A stretch of 64,000 nt of DNA from Burkholderia sp. Nafp2/4-1b (GTDB lineage Bacteria; Pseudomonadota; Gammaproteobacteria; Burkholderiales; Burkholderiaceae): assembly GCF_003635165.1 (NCBI RefSeq), contig NZ_ML058597.1, forward strand, positions 186,001 to 250,000, written 5' to 3'. Both the position numbers and the translations under genes were made by a program. The notes beneath the pieces are model-generated. The model worked only from the letters and a program-made list of their open reading frames with translations, searched no databases and was not told where the DNA came from. Shown here piece by piece: positions 29,551 to 39,003 of this stretch. The stretch's first letter is position 1; each line of letters starts with the position of its first letter.

Positions 29551-30686
29551 GCACGCCTGCCATGACTCAAGACAGCTTCGCGCAACCGGCACCGGAGGTG
29601 CTGTTCCGCGTCGTCAACCGCGTCGCGCTCATTACGCTGAACCGGCCGGCCGCGCTCAACGCGTTGTCGTATCCGATGATCGGCGAGCTGGCCGCGCTCC
29701 TCGAGCGCTGCCGCACCGATGACCAGATCGTTGCCGTCGTGTTGCGCGGCGCGGGCGAGAAGGGTTTCTGCGCGGGCGGCGACGTGCGCGCGCTTTACAA
29801 GATGGTCGCGCAGCGCGAGACGTGGCTGCCGTTCTTCGTCGACGAATACCGGCTCGACTACGCGATCCATACGTTTCCGAAACCGGTCGTCGCGCTGATG
29901 GACGGCGTGACGATGGGCGGCGGGATGGGGCTCGCGCAAGGTTCGGCGCTGCGCGTCGCGACCGAGCGCAGCAAGATCGCGATGCCCGAGACGCGCATCG
30001 GCCTCGTGCCCGACGTCGGCGCGACGCATTTCCTGTCGCGCATGCCGGTCGAACTCGAGCTGTACATCGGGCTGACGGGCGCCATGCTGTCGGGCGCCGA
30101 CGCGCTGAGCGCGAAGCTCGCGGACCTGTGCGTGCCGTCGTCGTGGCTCGATACGTTCGAGACGCGCATCGAGAGCGTCAAGTGGGACGGCGACGTGCTG
30201 CCGGCGCTGCGCAAGGTGTTCGAGCCGCCGTGCAACGTCGTGCCGCATGCGGCGCTCGACACGCAGATGGCGTGGATCGTCCGGCACTTCGACAAGCGCT
30301 CGACCGTCGAGCGGATCGTCGCGACGCTGAAGCAGGAGCTCGCGCGCGACGAGCTGTCGCGCGAGCATCGCCAGTGGCTGCAGGCCACGCTCGATGCGCT
30401 TGCCGGCCATTCGCCGACGATGCTGTGCGTGACGCGCGAAGCGCTGTTGCGCGGCCGCCAGATGACGCTCGCCGAGTCGTTCCGGATGGAGCTCGGCATC
30501 GTCGCGCGTGCGATCGAGGAGGGCGATTTCTGCGAAGGCGTGCGCGCGCATCTCGTCGACAAGGATCGCAAGCCGCGCTGGGCACCGGCGTCGCTCGTCG
30601 AACTGCGCGCCGAGCGCGTGCGGCATTTCCTGACGTCACCGTGGAAGCTGTTCGCGCATCCGCTCGCCGATCTCGGCGCGGCGTGA
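29547..30686 (+). CDS. 3-Hydroxyisobutyryl-CoA hydrolase
   Basis: This 379-residue crotonase-superfamily protein is longer than enoyl-CoA hydratases and has the HIBYL-CoA hydrolase features: EKGFCAGGDVRALYK, MDGVTMGGGMGL, MPETRIGLVPDVGATHFLSR and a long C-terminal helical region. It releases 3-hydroxyisobutyrate, the substrate of the MmsB enzyme encoded upstream. The ATG at 29547 overlaps the TGA of the hydratase gene. It is the last gene of the operon. Confidence 0.93.
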   Translation: MSTPAMTQDSFAQPAPEVLFRVVNRVALITLNRPAALNALSYPMIGELAALLERCRTDDQIVAVVLRGAGEKGFCAGGDVRALYKMVAQRETWLPFFVDEYRLDYAIHTFPKPVVALMDGVTMGGGMGLAQGSALRVATERSKIAMPETRIGLVPDVGATHFLSRMPVELELYIGLTGAMLSGADALSAKLADLCVPSSWLDTFETRIESVKWDGDVLPALRKVFEPPCNVVPHAALDTQMAWIVRHFDKRSTVERIVATLKQELARDELSREHRQWLQATLDALAGHSPTMLCVTREALLRGRQMTLAESFRMELGIVARAIEEGDFCEGVRAHLVDKDRKPRWAPASLVELRAERVRHFLTSPWKLFAHPLADLGAA

Positions 30687-30723
30687 CGTGACGTGCAGTG
30701 ATGTGATGTGATGTGATGTGATG
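30684..30723. repeat. 5-bp simple sequence repeat
   Basis: Two TGACG units overlap the end of the hydrolase gene, and five perfect TGATG units follow at 30699-30723. The tract lies between convergent genes. Confidence 0.9.
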
Positions 30724-30725
30724 AT

Positions 30726-30753
30726 CCGGCGCGCCCGTGCGGCGCGTCGGTTT
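30726..30753. terminator. Hairpin between convergent genes
   Basis: A 9-bp stem with one G-U pair (CCGGCGCGC with GCGCGTCGG, 7-base loop) is followed by TTTC on the plus strand. It is placed to end the valine operon and possibly the opposing LysR gene. Confidence 0.5.
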
Positions 30754-31688
30754 CAACCTGCTTTCTTGATGCTTGCGTGCTCCGGACGCTCGATCATCGG
30801 CGGCACCGCCTGTACGAGCGCATCGATCACGCAGCGCGTCTTGCGCGGCAGGTAGCGCGTTTTCGGCCAGATCGCGTGAATGTCGCCTTCGCAGACGAAG
30901 CAGCGGTCGAGCACGACCACCATCTCGCCGCGCTTCACGTACTGATCGAGCAGCCAGCTCGGCAGCCACGCGATGCCGAACCCCGATGCGCCTGCCGCGG
31001 CGATCGCCTGCACGTCGTCGAAACTGAGCTGGTGCGGCATGTCGATGTGAACCGCCGAGCCGTCCGGCGCACGCAGGTACCACGGCTGCACGACGCCCGA
31101 GCGTGAATACGCGATCGTGCGGTGGTTTTTCAGATCGTCGAGCGATTGCGGTATGCCGTAGCGCGCGAGATACGACGGCGCCGCGCCGAGACTCCCGTAT
31201 TGCGTGCCGAGCCGGCGCACGGCGAGGCTCGTGCTGTCCGCGAGCGTGCCGATCCGCACCGCGAGATCGATTCCTTCTTCAACCAGATCGACGAACCGGT
31301 CGGTGATCGACACGTCGATTCGCAGATGCGGATAGGTGCGCGCGAGATCGAGCACGATCGGCGTCACGCAGTGATGCCCGAACGCGAGCGGCACGCTGAG
31401 CCGCAGCTTGCCGCGCGCTTCGTTGCGGCCGCAATCGAGATCGGCTTCGGCCGCTTCGAGTTCCGACAACGCGCGCACGCAGCGGTCGTAATACGCCTGA
31501 CCGTCGTCGGTCAGGCTCTGGCTGCGTGTCGTGCGCTGCAGCAGCCGCGCGCCCAGGCGCTTCTCGAGCCGCGCGATCGCCTTGCCGACCGCCGAGCGCG
31601 TCATGTCGAGCCGTTCCGCGGCGAGCGCGAAGCTGCCGGATTCCACTACCTGGACGAAGGTCGTCACGCCGTCGAGTCTGTCGGTCAT
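30753..31688 (-). CDS. LysR-family transcriptional regulator
   Basis: This 311-residue regulator has an N-terminal winged helix (about 1-65, SFALAAERLDMTRSAVGKAIARLEKRLGARLL read in parts) and a LysR substrate-binding domain. It begins MTDRLDGVTTFVQVVESGS like the AaeR/DmlR-type group. It is divergent from the MFS transporter gene (174-bp gap), which it probably regulates. The inducer is unknown. Confidence 0.93.
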   Translation of the reverse strand: MTDRLDGVTTFVQVVESGSFALAAERLDMTRSAVGKAIARLEKRLGARLLQRTTRSQSLTDDGQAYYDRCVRALSELEAAEADLDCGRNEARGKLRLSVPLAFGHHCVTPIVLDLARTYPHLRIDVSITDRFVDLVEEGIDLAVRIGTLADSTSLAVRRLGTQYGSLGAAPSYLARYGIPQSLDDLKNHRTIAYSRSGVVQPWYLRAPDGSAVHIDMPHQLSFDDVQAIAAAGASGFGIAWLPSWLLDQYVKRGEMVVVLDRCFVCEGDIHAIWPKTRYLPRKTRCVIDALVQAVPPMIERPEHASIKKAG

Positions 31689-31862
31689 AGCGGTTTGTGC
31701 GGATTGTGTCCTGGGATTCCCCAGTCTGGAGACGGCGGTGCGTCAATGGGGACGGAAGTTCTCACTATAGTACCGATTCCCGCCTAGCGCGCATCGCCGG
31801 CCTGCCGGCCGCACGCGGCGCATCACACTCATCAGGAGGCGCGCGGCCCGCGCGCAATACAC

Positions 31863-33401
31863 ATGACGCTATCGGACTCCCGCAGGAATGCGGTCGCGCT
31901 CGCGGCCGTCTGTCTCACGTCGCTGCTGTTCGGCCTCGAGATCTCGAGCGTGCCGGTGATCCTGCCGACGCTCGAACACGTGCTGCATGGCGACTTCAAC
32001 GGCATGCAGTGGATCATGAACGCGTACACGATCGCGTGCACGACGGTGCTGATGGCCGCCGGCACGCTCGCCGACCGGTTCGGCCGCAAGCGCGTGTACG
32101 TGATCGGCACCGTGCTGTTCGGCGCGACGTCGTTGCTGTGCGGGCTCGCGCCGAACGTGCCGGTGCTGGTCGCCGGCCGGCTGCTGCAGGGCGCGAGCGG
32201 CGGCGCGATGCTGATCTGCCAGATCGCGGTGCTGTCGCACCAGTTCCGCGAAGGGCGCGAGCGCGGCCGTGCGTTCGGGATCTGGGGCATCGTGTTCGGG
32301 ATCGGTCTTGGCTTCGGACCGATCGTCGGCGGTGCGATCGTTGCGCTCGCGAGCTGGCCGTGGGTGTTCCTCGTTCACGCGCCGCTCGCGGCCGTCGCGC
32401 TCGTGCTGATCGGCGGCGCGGTGCAGGAGTCGCGCGATCCGCATGCGGGCTCGCTCGACGTCGCGGGCATCGTCACGCTGTCGCTCGCGGTGCTCGGCTT
32501 CGCGTTCTACATCACGCAGAGCGCGGAGCTGGGGCTCACGAGCGCGGCCGGCTTGGGCGTGCTCGGCGCGACCGTGCTCGCACTCGCCGGCTTCTTCGTT
32601 GCGGAACGCACGAGCGCGCGGCCGATGTTCGACTTCTCCGTGTTCCGGATTCGCGCGTTCACCGGCGCGATCTTCGGCTCGATGGGGATGAACTTCAGCT
32701 TCTGGCCGTTCATGATCTACCTGCCGATCTGGTTCCAGGTCGCGCTCGGTTACGACAGCGTGACGGCCGGCCTCGCGCTGCTCGCGTACACGCTGCCGAC
32801 GCTCGTCGCGCCGCCGTTCGGCGAGCGGCTCGCGCTGCGCTACGGGCCCGGCGTCGTGATTCCGGGCGGCCTATTTACGATCGCCGCAGGATTCGCGCTG
32901 ATGCGGATCGGCAGCGGCATCGAGCATGCGAGCTGGATCACGATGCTGCCGGGCTGCGTCGTCGCCGGCATCGGGCTCGGGCTCACCAACACACCGGTCA
33001 CGAACACGACCACGGGCGCGGTGCCGAGTTCGCGCGCCGGGATGGCGTCGGGCATCGACATGAGCGCGCGGATGATCTCGCTCGCGCTGAACATCGCGAC
33101 GATGGGTTTCGTGCTGGTCGCGGGAATCGTCGCGAGCCTGAAGGGCGGTGTTGCGGGTGCGATCGATGCGGGGACGCTGCGCACGCTCGCGCAGCAGATC
33201 GCGTCGGGTCGCACCGACGGGCTGCAGGCGATCGCACCGGCGCTTGCGCAAGCGGATCCGACCGGCGCGGCGCTGCACGCGGCACTCGTGCAGGGGTTCG
33301 GCTGGGTGATGGTCTATGGCGCGGCCGGCGTGGCCGTGCTTGCAACCGCGAGTGCGGTGGCGTTTGCGCCGGCGCGGCGCCGGGCGACGGTGTGCGAGTG
33401 A
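31863..33401 (+). CDS. MFS transporter, DHA2 (14-helix, EmrB/QacA) type
   Basis: This 512-residue inner-membrane protein exports drugs or other compounds by proton antiport. It has motif A-like GTLADRFGRKRVYV after helix 2, the DHA signature GRLLQGASGGAMLI, and GIVFGIGLGFGPIVGGAIV (motif C region). Hydrophobic segments number about 14. A LysR gene is divergent. No membrane-fusion or outer-membrane partner is adjacent. The substrate is unknown. Confidence 0.92.
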   Translation: MTLSDSRRNAVALAAVCLTSLLFGLEISSVPVILPTLEHVLHGDFNGMQWIMNAYTIACTTVLMAAGTLADRFGRKRVYVIGTVLFGATSLLCGLAPNVPVLVAGRLLQGASGGAMLICQIAVLSHQFREGRERGRAFGIWGIVFGIGLGFGPIVGGAIVALASWPWVFLVHAPLAAVALVLIGGAVQESRDPHAGSLDVAGIVTLSLAVLGFAFYITQSAELGLTSAAGLGVLGATVLALAGFFVAERTSARPMFDFSVFRIRAFTGAIFGSMGMNFSFWPFMIYLPIWFQVALGYDSVTAGLALLAYTLPTLVAPPFGERLALRYGPGVVIPGGLFTIAAGFALMRIGSGIEHASWITMLPGCVVAGIGLGLTNTPVTNTTTGAVPSSRAGMASGIDMSARMISLALNIATMGFVLVAGIVASLKGGVAGAIDAGTLRTLAQQIASGRTDGLQAIAPALAQADPTGAALHAALVQGFGWVMVYGAAGVAVLATASAVAFAPARRRATVCE

Positions 33402-33504
33402 TGGAGCGGGTCGGAGTGCCGCTTCCGCGCGGACGATTTCCGGCGACGCATAGCGCCCGGCGGCTTGCCGAGCAGCCGCGTTGCGCAATGAACGAAAGGG
33501 GCAG

Positions 33505-34191
33505 TCATTCCCGTGATGCCTGGATCACGAAGAGCGCGACCGGGACCAGCTTCGCGCCGTCAAGGGCAAGCTCGCCGTCGTCGGTGACGGTGATCGGCGT
33601 CGACTGCATCGCGAGATTCAAGCCTGCGATCGCCATCGTCACGTGCCGCGCGTAGATCGTGTACGGTCGCTCGAGCAGTTGCGCGGTCATCCCGGATGGC
33701 ACGTCGAAACCTTGTGTGGAATAGCGCATTCCGCCGATCCGGCCTTCGAGTGCGAGACCGTCCTGCGCGTCGGCGAATCCGTCGACGGCCGCAGCCAGCC
33801 GGTCGCCCGTCGTAGCGCCGCCCGGCAGCACGACGCGGTAGTGGCCTGCGACATGGCCGCCTACGGCCCGGAATCCGGCAAACGTCCAGCGCAGCGATGT
33901 CCGGTAGCTGGACGACAGCGCTGAACGCAATGTGTCCGGGAGGGTGAGGACGAAGTGGACGGGCCGACCGAGCACGATCAGCTTGGTCCGGTCTTCCGTG
34001 ATCATGAAACCGGATACCGCTTCGTCGTATGGCTGTTCCCGGATCATCTCCGTCTCGAGTAACCGATCCAACGGATCCTCGTGAGACTGTGGTTCAGCGC
34101 GGGACTGCGGCGTGTGGCAGCCCGACAGCGACACGAAACCCGCGGCCAAAGCGGCGGCGAGCCAGTATCGGCATGCGATCGATGTGGTCAT
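33505..34191 (-). CDS. Uncharacterised lipoprotein
   Basis: This 228-residue protein has a lipoprotein signal peptide with lipobox LSGC (cysteine about residue 23, ...GFVSLSGCHTP). The mature part is mostly beta-predicted with no family I recognise; it contains EQPYDEAVSGFMITEDRTKLIVLG. The frame runs far upstream to 34473, but ATG 34191 fits the signal peptide and GGGAC lies before it. It is divergent from the RNase T2 gene with 274 bp between. Confidence 0.8.
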   Translation of the reverse strand: MTTSIACRYWLAAALAAGFVSLSGCHTPQSRAEPQSHEDPLDRLLETEMIREQPYDEAVSGFMITEDRTKLIVLGRPVHFVLTLPDTLRSALSSSYRTSLRWTFAGFRAVGGHVAGHYRVVLPGGATTGDRLAAAVDGFADAQDGLALEGRIGGMRYSTQGFDVPSGMTAQLLERPYTIYARHVTMAIAGLNLAMQSTPITVTDDGELALDGAKLVPVALFVIQASRE

Positions 34192-34465
34192 TGATTTGTC
34201 CCGTCTCGTGCGGTTCACTTTATGGCGCCCTCGTTGCTGGATTCTGGCGTATCCACTGCGCGTTGTCGAATGGGAAATCCTCCGCGGCGCGGCCGAGCGC
34301 AAGTTGCTCGCACCGGTTCGTGATCCTGCGGTAACAAGCGCGGCACTACGAATTCCTTCGTGCACCTTCATATTCATGCCACGTTGCGTCGGCAACAATC
34401 GCGGGCAGACATTCGACAATCTTGCGGCGCATCCCGCGACCGCAAGCCTTTTCCGAGGAAACGCC

Positions 34466-35197
34466 ATGCTCAAGACGCTCGCCCGCGCCGCGGCCGTACT
34501 CGCCGTCGCATCCGCCTCGCTGCCCGCCGGCGCACAGACCAGCTACGACTACCTGTTGCTCGCCGCGTCGTGGGAACCCGGCTTCTGCGCGTCGCACGAC
34601 ACGCCGGAGTGCACGAACCTCGCCGGCACGTACGCGGCGACGAGCCTGTCGCTGCACGGCCTGTGGCCGGACAAGTACGACGGCAACCAGCCGTTCTACT
34701 GCGGGGTGCCGCAGAGCGACGTCGATCTCGACAACGCGCACCAGTGGTGCAGCATGGACGCGTATCCGATCAGCACGTCGACCCGCAACACGCTGTCGAC
34801 GTACATGCCGGGCGTGGCGTCGTGTCTCGACAAGCACGAATGGTTCAAGCACGGCACGTGCTCGAACTCGGCGTCGCCGGATACGTACTGGAACGACGCG
34901 ACCGGCATGATCAGCCGGCTCGGCAACACGTCGTTCAACGCGTTCCTGCAGGCGAACGCGGGCAAGACGGTCACGCGTAACCAGTTGCTGTCGGCGTTCG
35001 AGGGCGCGTTCGGCAGCAATACGCGCAGCGCCGTGTCGCTGAAGTGCACGAAGACCAACGGCGTCAGCTATTTCACCGAAGCGTGGATCGCGGTGAAGAC
35101 GAGCGCGACCGCGCAGTTCCCGAGCGCGGCATCGGTCGTGACGGACGGGAATACGCAGGGGACGTGTCCGACGTCGGGCGTGTTCATCGCGAAGTAA
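34466..35197 (+). CDS. Secreted ribonuclease T2
   Basis: This 243-residue enzyme has a signal peptide cleaved after AGA (about residue 23). Both RNase T2 active-site segments are present: CAS1 LHGLWPD with His64 and CAS2 KHEWFKHGTC with Glu125, Lys128 and His129. Eight or so cysteines suggest disulfides. Family members cleave single-stranded RNA through 2',3'-cyclic phosphates in the periplasm or outside the cell. GAGGAAACGCC precedes ATG 34466. Confidence 0.95.
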   Translation: MLKTLARAAAVLAVASASLPAGAQTSYDYLLLAASWEPGFCASHDTPECTNLAGTYAATSLSLHGLWPDKYDGNQPFYCGVPQSDVDLDNAHQWCSMDAYPISTSTRNTLSTYMPGVASCLDKHEWFKHGTCSNSASPDTYWNDATGMISRLGNTSFNAFLQANAGKTVTRNQLLSAFEGAFGSNTRSAVSLKCTKTNGVSYFTEAWIAVKTSATAQFPSAASVVTDGNTQGTCPTSGVFIAK

Positions 35198-35219
35198 CGC
35201 GCGAACTCGTGCGGTATGC

Positions 35220-35244
35220 GCCGGCCGGAAGCGTTCCGGCCGGC
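35220..35244. terminator. Perfect hairpin between convergent genes
   Basis: An 11-bp perfect stem (GCCGGCCGGAA/TTCCGGCCGGC, loop GCG) lies 23 bp after the RNase T2 stop and 43 bp from the isochorismatase-like stop. No T-run follows, so termination is inferred from position. Confidence 0.55.
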
Positions 35245-35286
35245 GTTGCCATGGGGCTGCGCGGACGTGATGCGGACGTTGCGCGG

Positions 35287-35922
35287 CTACGCGAGCAACC
35301 GCAGTGCGTCGGCGAGCGACAGCACCGTCGTGCGCGTCTCGAACGCCGTTGCGAACAGATGTTCGTGCACGACCTGATCCGGGTCGTAGCAGCAGTCCTT
35401 CACCGTGTACAGCCGGAAATCCGCATCGCTTGCGTGCGCAACCGACGACAGCACCACGCCGGTCGACGCAATCCCGACCAGGATCAGCGTATCGATACCG
35501 CGGGCAATCAGCCGCGCCTGCAGGTCGGTGCGGAAGAACACGCTGGCGCGATGCGCGATAGTCAGCGGCTCGCTGTCGAGCCGGCCGAGCTCCGGGCACG
35601 GGCCGTCGTCGACGAACAGGCCGAGCTGCTTGATCCCTTGCCCGTTCTTGTTGCGCGGGCTCACTTCCGGATAGCCGGGGCTGAAGTGCAGATTCGCGAA
35701 ACAGACGTGGACGCCGCTGGCTCGCGCCGCGTCGCACAGCTTGCGCGTGTTGGCGAGCAGCGCAGGGGCGACCGACGGGAAGAGGCCGAGGATGTCGGTC
35801 TGGTAGTGCATCACGATCAGCGCCGTTTGCGCCGGCACGATCGGGGGAATCGGCGCGGGCGTGCGGCTGTCCGCGCCTGCGTGGTGAGTCGTTGCGAGAT
35901 CTGAAGCGTGATCCGGATGCAT
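35287..35922 (-). CDS. Isochorismatase-like protein lacking the usual catalytic cysteine
   Basis: This protein of about 211 residues has the isochorismatase-like Rossmann fold. It includes TALIVMHYQTDILGLFP (start of the hydrolase domain with an Asp), FRTDLQARLIARGIDTLILVG and GIASTGVVLSSVAHA. In most members the last motif reads G-x-x-T-x-x-C-V with a nucleophilic Cys; here a Val stands at that place. Activity is therefore doubtful or different. ATG 35922 has GGGAG upstream and is preferred over GTG 35946. It stands alone. Confidence 0.82.
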   Translation of the reverse strand: MHPDHASDLATTHHAGADSRTPAPIPPIVPAQTALIVMHYQTDILGLFPSVAPALLANTRKLCDAARASGVHVCFANLHFSPGYPEVSPRNKNGQGIKQLGLFVDDGPCPELGRLDSEPLTIAHRASVFFRTDLQARLIARGIDTLILVGIASTGVVLSSVAHASDADFRLYTVKDCCYDPDQVVHEHLFATAFETRTTVLSLADALRLLA

Positions 35923-36253
35923 GACTGATGCTCTCCCATGAGTCACTTCGGTATTTTCAGGAAATCGACTGCGCCGCGTGCGGCGTCAATCATTCGAATT
36001 TACAGCTACGGGGCCATATCGCGTCGGCCCCCGCATCGCCCCCAAGCGGACCGCCGAGCGACACAGTTACAAGATAACCATTGACTCCGCGCTTCCTGGC
36101 CGTTAGTGTGTAGGTCGAAGTCCAAGAAGTCCGATTGCTGTTCATCAATTGCTCGCTCCCCCAAGCGGTATTCGTTGTCCTCTCCCTCCTTGACGCTTCA
36201 AGCGCTCTCTTCATCAGAGCAAATTTTCCTATTTTTTTCTTCAAGGATTCATC
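35923..36253. promoter_or_regulatory. A+T-richer leader region of the cold-shock gene
   Basis: This 331-bp gap is clearly richer in A+T than its surroundings and ends in T-rich DNA (CCTATTTTTTTCTTC) just before the ribosome site AAGGATTCATC. Long structured 5' leaders are usual for cspA-type genes; I infer one here but cannot place the promoter. Confidence 0.45.
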
Positions 36254-36457
36254 ATGGATACCGGTATCGTTAAGTGGTTCAACGACAGCAAAGGCTTTGG
36301 CTTCATCACCCCGGACAACGGCGGCGACGATCTTTTCGCGCACTTCTCGGAAATCCGTGCCGACGGCTTCAAGACGCTCGCTGAAAACCAGAAAGTGAGC
36401 TTCGAAACGAAGCAAGGCCCGAAGGGTCTGCAAGCGGCCAACATCAAGCCGCTGTAA
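36254..36457 (+). CDS. Cold-shock protein, CspA family
   Basis: This 67-residue single OB-fold protein binds single-stranded RNA and DNA and melts RNA structure. It has the two RNA-binding motifs, RNP1 KGFGFI and RNP2 DLFAHF, and the standard start [18 protein letters not shown]. Length is exactly that of CspA. AAGGA precedes ATG 36254. A small gene of unknown function follows 274 bp downstream on the same strand. Confidence 0.97.
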   Translation: MDTGIVKWFNDSKGFGFITPDNGGDDLFAHFSEIRADGFKTLAENQKVSFETKQGPKGLQAANIKPL

Positions 36458-36731
36458 GTCAAGTTTGAAGGGCCCGGCCTCCCAATACGGACGCCGGGTC
36501 GCAGCGACACCCTCACGGAGCGTAGTCTCCTAAAGTTGGCGCGATCCCCGCTGGCTGCATCGGTTTATTCCGCAGCTTGCCGCGCGCCACATGCCTCGTT
36601 GCACTTCAATCTCCCCTCCGGCAGCAACGCCTTTTCGCGCTTTCCGACTGCTTCAGATTCAGCTCGCAATGGCTTTGAATCGGTGCACATCGTGCACGGC
36701 ACGCGCGCACTCGAACATCATTAAAATTAAA

Positions 36732-36962
36732 ATGCAAATGCAACACAACCGAATTCAACAGTACAACGGCTATGCCGTCCAACCCTCGGCGCATCGCTTG
36801 CCCGACGGTAGTTTTTCATCCAACCTGCTGCTCGAACGCATCGATAGCGCACGCGCGGAAGGCCGCTACCAGTTCTATTCGCTCGATTACTTCCGCAGCG
36901 AACGACAGGCGCTGCAGCACTCGGCACGCTGGGCGCGCAACTGGATCGACACGCGCGGTTAA
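36732..36962 (+). CDS. Small conserved-type protein after the cold-shock gene
   Basis: This 76-residue soluble protein begins MQMQHNRIQQYNGYAVQPSAHRLPDG, and has FSSNLLLERIDSARAEGRYQFYSLDYF and an aromatic/basic end (ARWARNWIDTRG). I do not recognise the family. The A-rich leader TTAAAATTAAA before ATG 36732 is unusual for this genome and lacks a clear Shine-Dalgarno. ATG 36738 is an alternative start. Confidence 0.72.
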   Translation: MQMQHNRIQQYNGYAVQPSAHRLPDGSFSSNLLLERIDSARAEGRYQFYSLDYFRSERQALQHSARWARNWIDTRG

Positions 36963-37111
36963 ACGCGACGTCCGGCAGCGTAGTCTTGCGCGAGCGCCAT
37001 TGCGCTCGTGCTTTCCTTTCGATGGTCCGGTGCTGACGATCGACCGAGGTCGGTGAGGTGAAGGCCTGCCGCGTTGCGCCTCATGAGGCGCGCGAGGCTT
37101 CATTCACCGCG

Positions 37112-38026
37112 TCAGAAAATCGACCGCTCGGTATACGTCGTCAACCACTCCAGCGCCAGCGTCCCCGCCAACGAGTTCCCGTTCGCGTCGAGCCCCGGCG
37201 CCCACACGCACACGGCCATTTCGCCCGGCAGCACCGCGACGATCCCGCCGCCGACACCGCTCTTGGCGGGCAATCCCACGCGATAAACGAAGTCGCCCGC
37301 CGCGTCATAAGTGCCGCAGGTCAGCATCAGTGCCGAGAGCCGCTTCGCCGAGCTTGCATCGACGATCCGCTCGCCGGTAACGGGCGCGACACCACCATTT
37401 GCAAGAAACAGCGCGGCTTGCGCGAGCTCGACGCAGTTCATCTCGATCGCGCACTGCCGGCAGTACGCGTCCACCACGGTATCGGGCGGCATCTGCATGT
37501 TGCCGAAGCTCGCCATGAAATGCGCCATCGCGCGGTTGCGTTCCGCGTGCTGCAGCTCCGACTGCGCCACGCGCGAATCGTAGTCGAGCTCGGTCGAGCC
37601 GATCAGCCGCCGCACGAATTCGACGAGCGCGGTTTCCGCTTTGACGAAACGCCGGCACAGCACGTCGGTGACGACCAGCGCGCCGGCATTGATGAACGGG
37701 TTGCGCGGCTTGCCGCGTTCGCTTTCGAGCTGCACCAGCGAATTGAACGCGGTGCCCGACGGCTCGCGGCCGACCCGCTCCCAAAGCGCATCGCCGAGCA
37801 TCTGGAAGGCCAGCGTGCACGCGAACAGCTTCGAGATGCTCTGGATCGAAAAGCGCTCGCGCGCGTCGCCGACCGTGTAAACGTTTCCGTCGAGCGTCAC
37901 GACGGCCATCCCGAACTTGTCGGCGGGCACTTTCGCGAGCTCGGGAATGTAGTCGGCGACGCGTCCCTGGCCGATCCAGGGGGCGAGTTCGGTATGAATG
38001 CGTTCGAGGATCGGCTGGTAGTTCAT
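37112..38026 (-). CDS. glsA: Glutaminase
   Basis: This 304-residue enzyme hydrolyses glutamine to glutamate and ammonia. It has the serine-type glutaminase features: FSIQSISKLFA with the S-x-x-K catalytic pair, NPFINAGALV, SELQHAERNRAMAHFM and SGVGGGIVAVLPG. Length is normal for GlsA. ATG 38026 (MNYQPILERI) is taken as start. It is divergent from the two-component regulator gene at 38250. Confidence 0.96.
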   Translation of the reverse strand: MNYQPILERIHTELAPWIGQGRVADYIPELAKVPADKFGMAVVTLDGNVYTVGDARERFSIQSISKLFACTLAFQMLGDALWERVGREPSGTAFNSLVQLESERGKPRNPFINAGALVVTDVLCRRFVKAETALVEFVRRLIGSTELDYDSRVAQSELQHAERNRAMAHFMASFGNMQMPPDTVVDAYCRQCAIEMNCVELAQAALFLANGGVAPVTGERIVDASSAKRLSALMLTCGTYDAAGDFVYRVGLPAKSGVGGGIVAVLPGEMAVCVWAPGLDANGNSLAGTLALEWLTTYTERSIF

Positions 38027-38249
38027 TGCGTGCGAGGCAGGGCGGGCGCGCGGCCCGGATTTCGGAGAGCCCGTATGGAACCGTTTCGGCGCCGGTTCGT
38101 CAAGCGCGACATCAATCGCGCCCTTATTTCTCAAGTCGCCAAACGGGCAATCGGCGGGCGCAGTATCATGCGGTACGTTTCGGCCGCTGGCCGGCAGCCG
38201 GCGCAAGCCGCCGCCGCCGCGGTCTCCTCGTCCGATCCGACCGTTACCC

Positions 38250-38960
38250 ATGTCTTTTCGCATCCTGCTCGTCGAAGACGACACCCGCTTGTCCACGCTG
38301 ATCGCCGGCTACCTGCGCAAGAACGACTATGAAGTCGACACTGTGCTGCACGGTGACGCCGCCGTGCCGGCGATCCTGTCCACGCGCCCGGATCTCGTCA
38401 TTCTCGACGTGAACCTGCCGGGCAAGGACGGCTTCGAGATCTGCCGCGAGGCGCGCAAGGAGTACGACGGCGTGATCATCATGGTGACGGCGCGCGACGA
38501 GCCGTTCGACGAGCTGCTCGGCCTCGAGTTCGGCGCCGACGACTACGTGCACAAGCCGGTCGAGCCGCGCATCCTGCTTGCACGAATCAAGGCGCAGCTG
38601 CGCCGCGTCCCCGCGCGCACGGCCGAAGGTGCCGCGCCGCAGCCGGAGCGCTACACGTTCGGCCAGTTCTCGATCGATCGCACCGACCGCTCGGTGGTGC
38701 TGCCCGGCGGCGCCTCGCCCGACCTCACGTCGGCCGAGTTCGACCTGCTGTGGGTGCTGGTGTGCCATGCCGGGGAAGTCGTCAGCCGCGACGACCTGAT
38801 GCTGCAACTGCGCGGCGTCGAGTTCGACGGCCTCGACCGCACGATCGACGGACGCATCTCGAAGCTGCGCCGCAAGCTGCACGACGATGCGGGCAACCCG
38901 CAACGGATCAAGACGATCCGCAGCAAGGGTTACCAGTTCAGCAAACATGCGTGGGAATGA
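38250..38960 (+). CDS. OmpR-family response regulator (RstA-like)
   Basis: This 236-residue regulator has a receiver domain with phospho-acceptor Asp53 (LVILDVNLPGKDG) and conserved Lys in VHKPVEPR. A C-terminal winged helix (about 140-236) holds SAEFDLLWVL and the recognition segment LDRTIDGRISKLRRKL. Its receiver resembles RstA, which works with RstB. The partner histidine kinase gene starts 44 bp downstream. Targets are unknown. Confidence 0.94.
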   Translation: MSFRILLVEDDTRLSTLIAGYLRKNDYEVDTVLHGDAAVPAILSTRPDLVILDVNLPGKDGFEICREARKEYDGVIIMVTARDEPFDELLGLEFGADDYVHKPVEPRILLARIKAQLRRVPARTAEGAAPQPERYTFGQFSIDRTDRSVVLPGGASPDLTSAEFDLLWVLVCHAGEVVSRDDLMLQLRGVEFDGLDRTIDGRISKLRRKLHDDAGNPQRIKTIRSKGYQFSKHAWE

Positions 38961-39003
38961 CATCGCGTCGTCCCCGCGCGTTGCACGATAGCCGGAAGCC
39001 GCG

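Noticed and set aside
36471-36499. A terminator after the cold-shock gene
   Set aside because: GCCCGGC and GCCGGGT can pair weakly, but the loop is long and no T-run follows.
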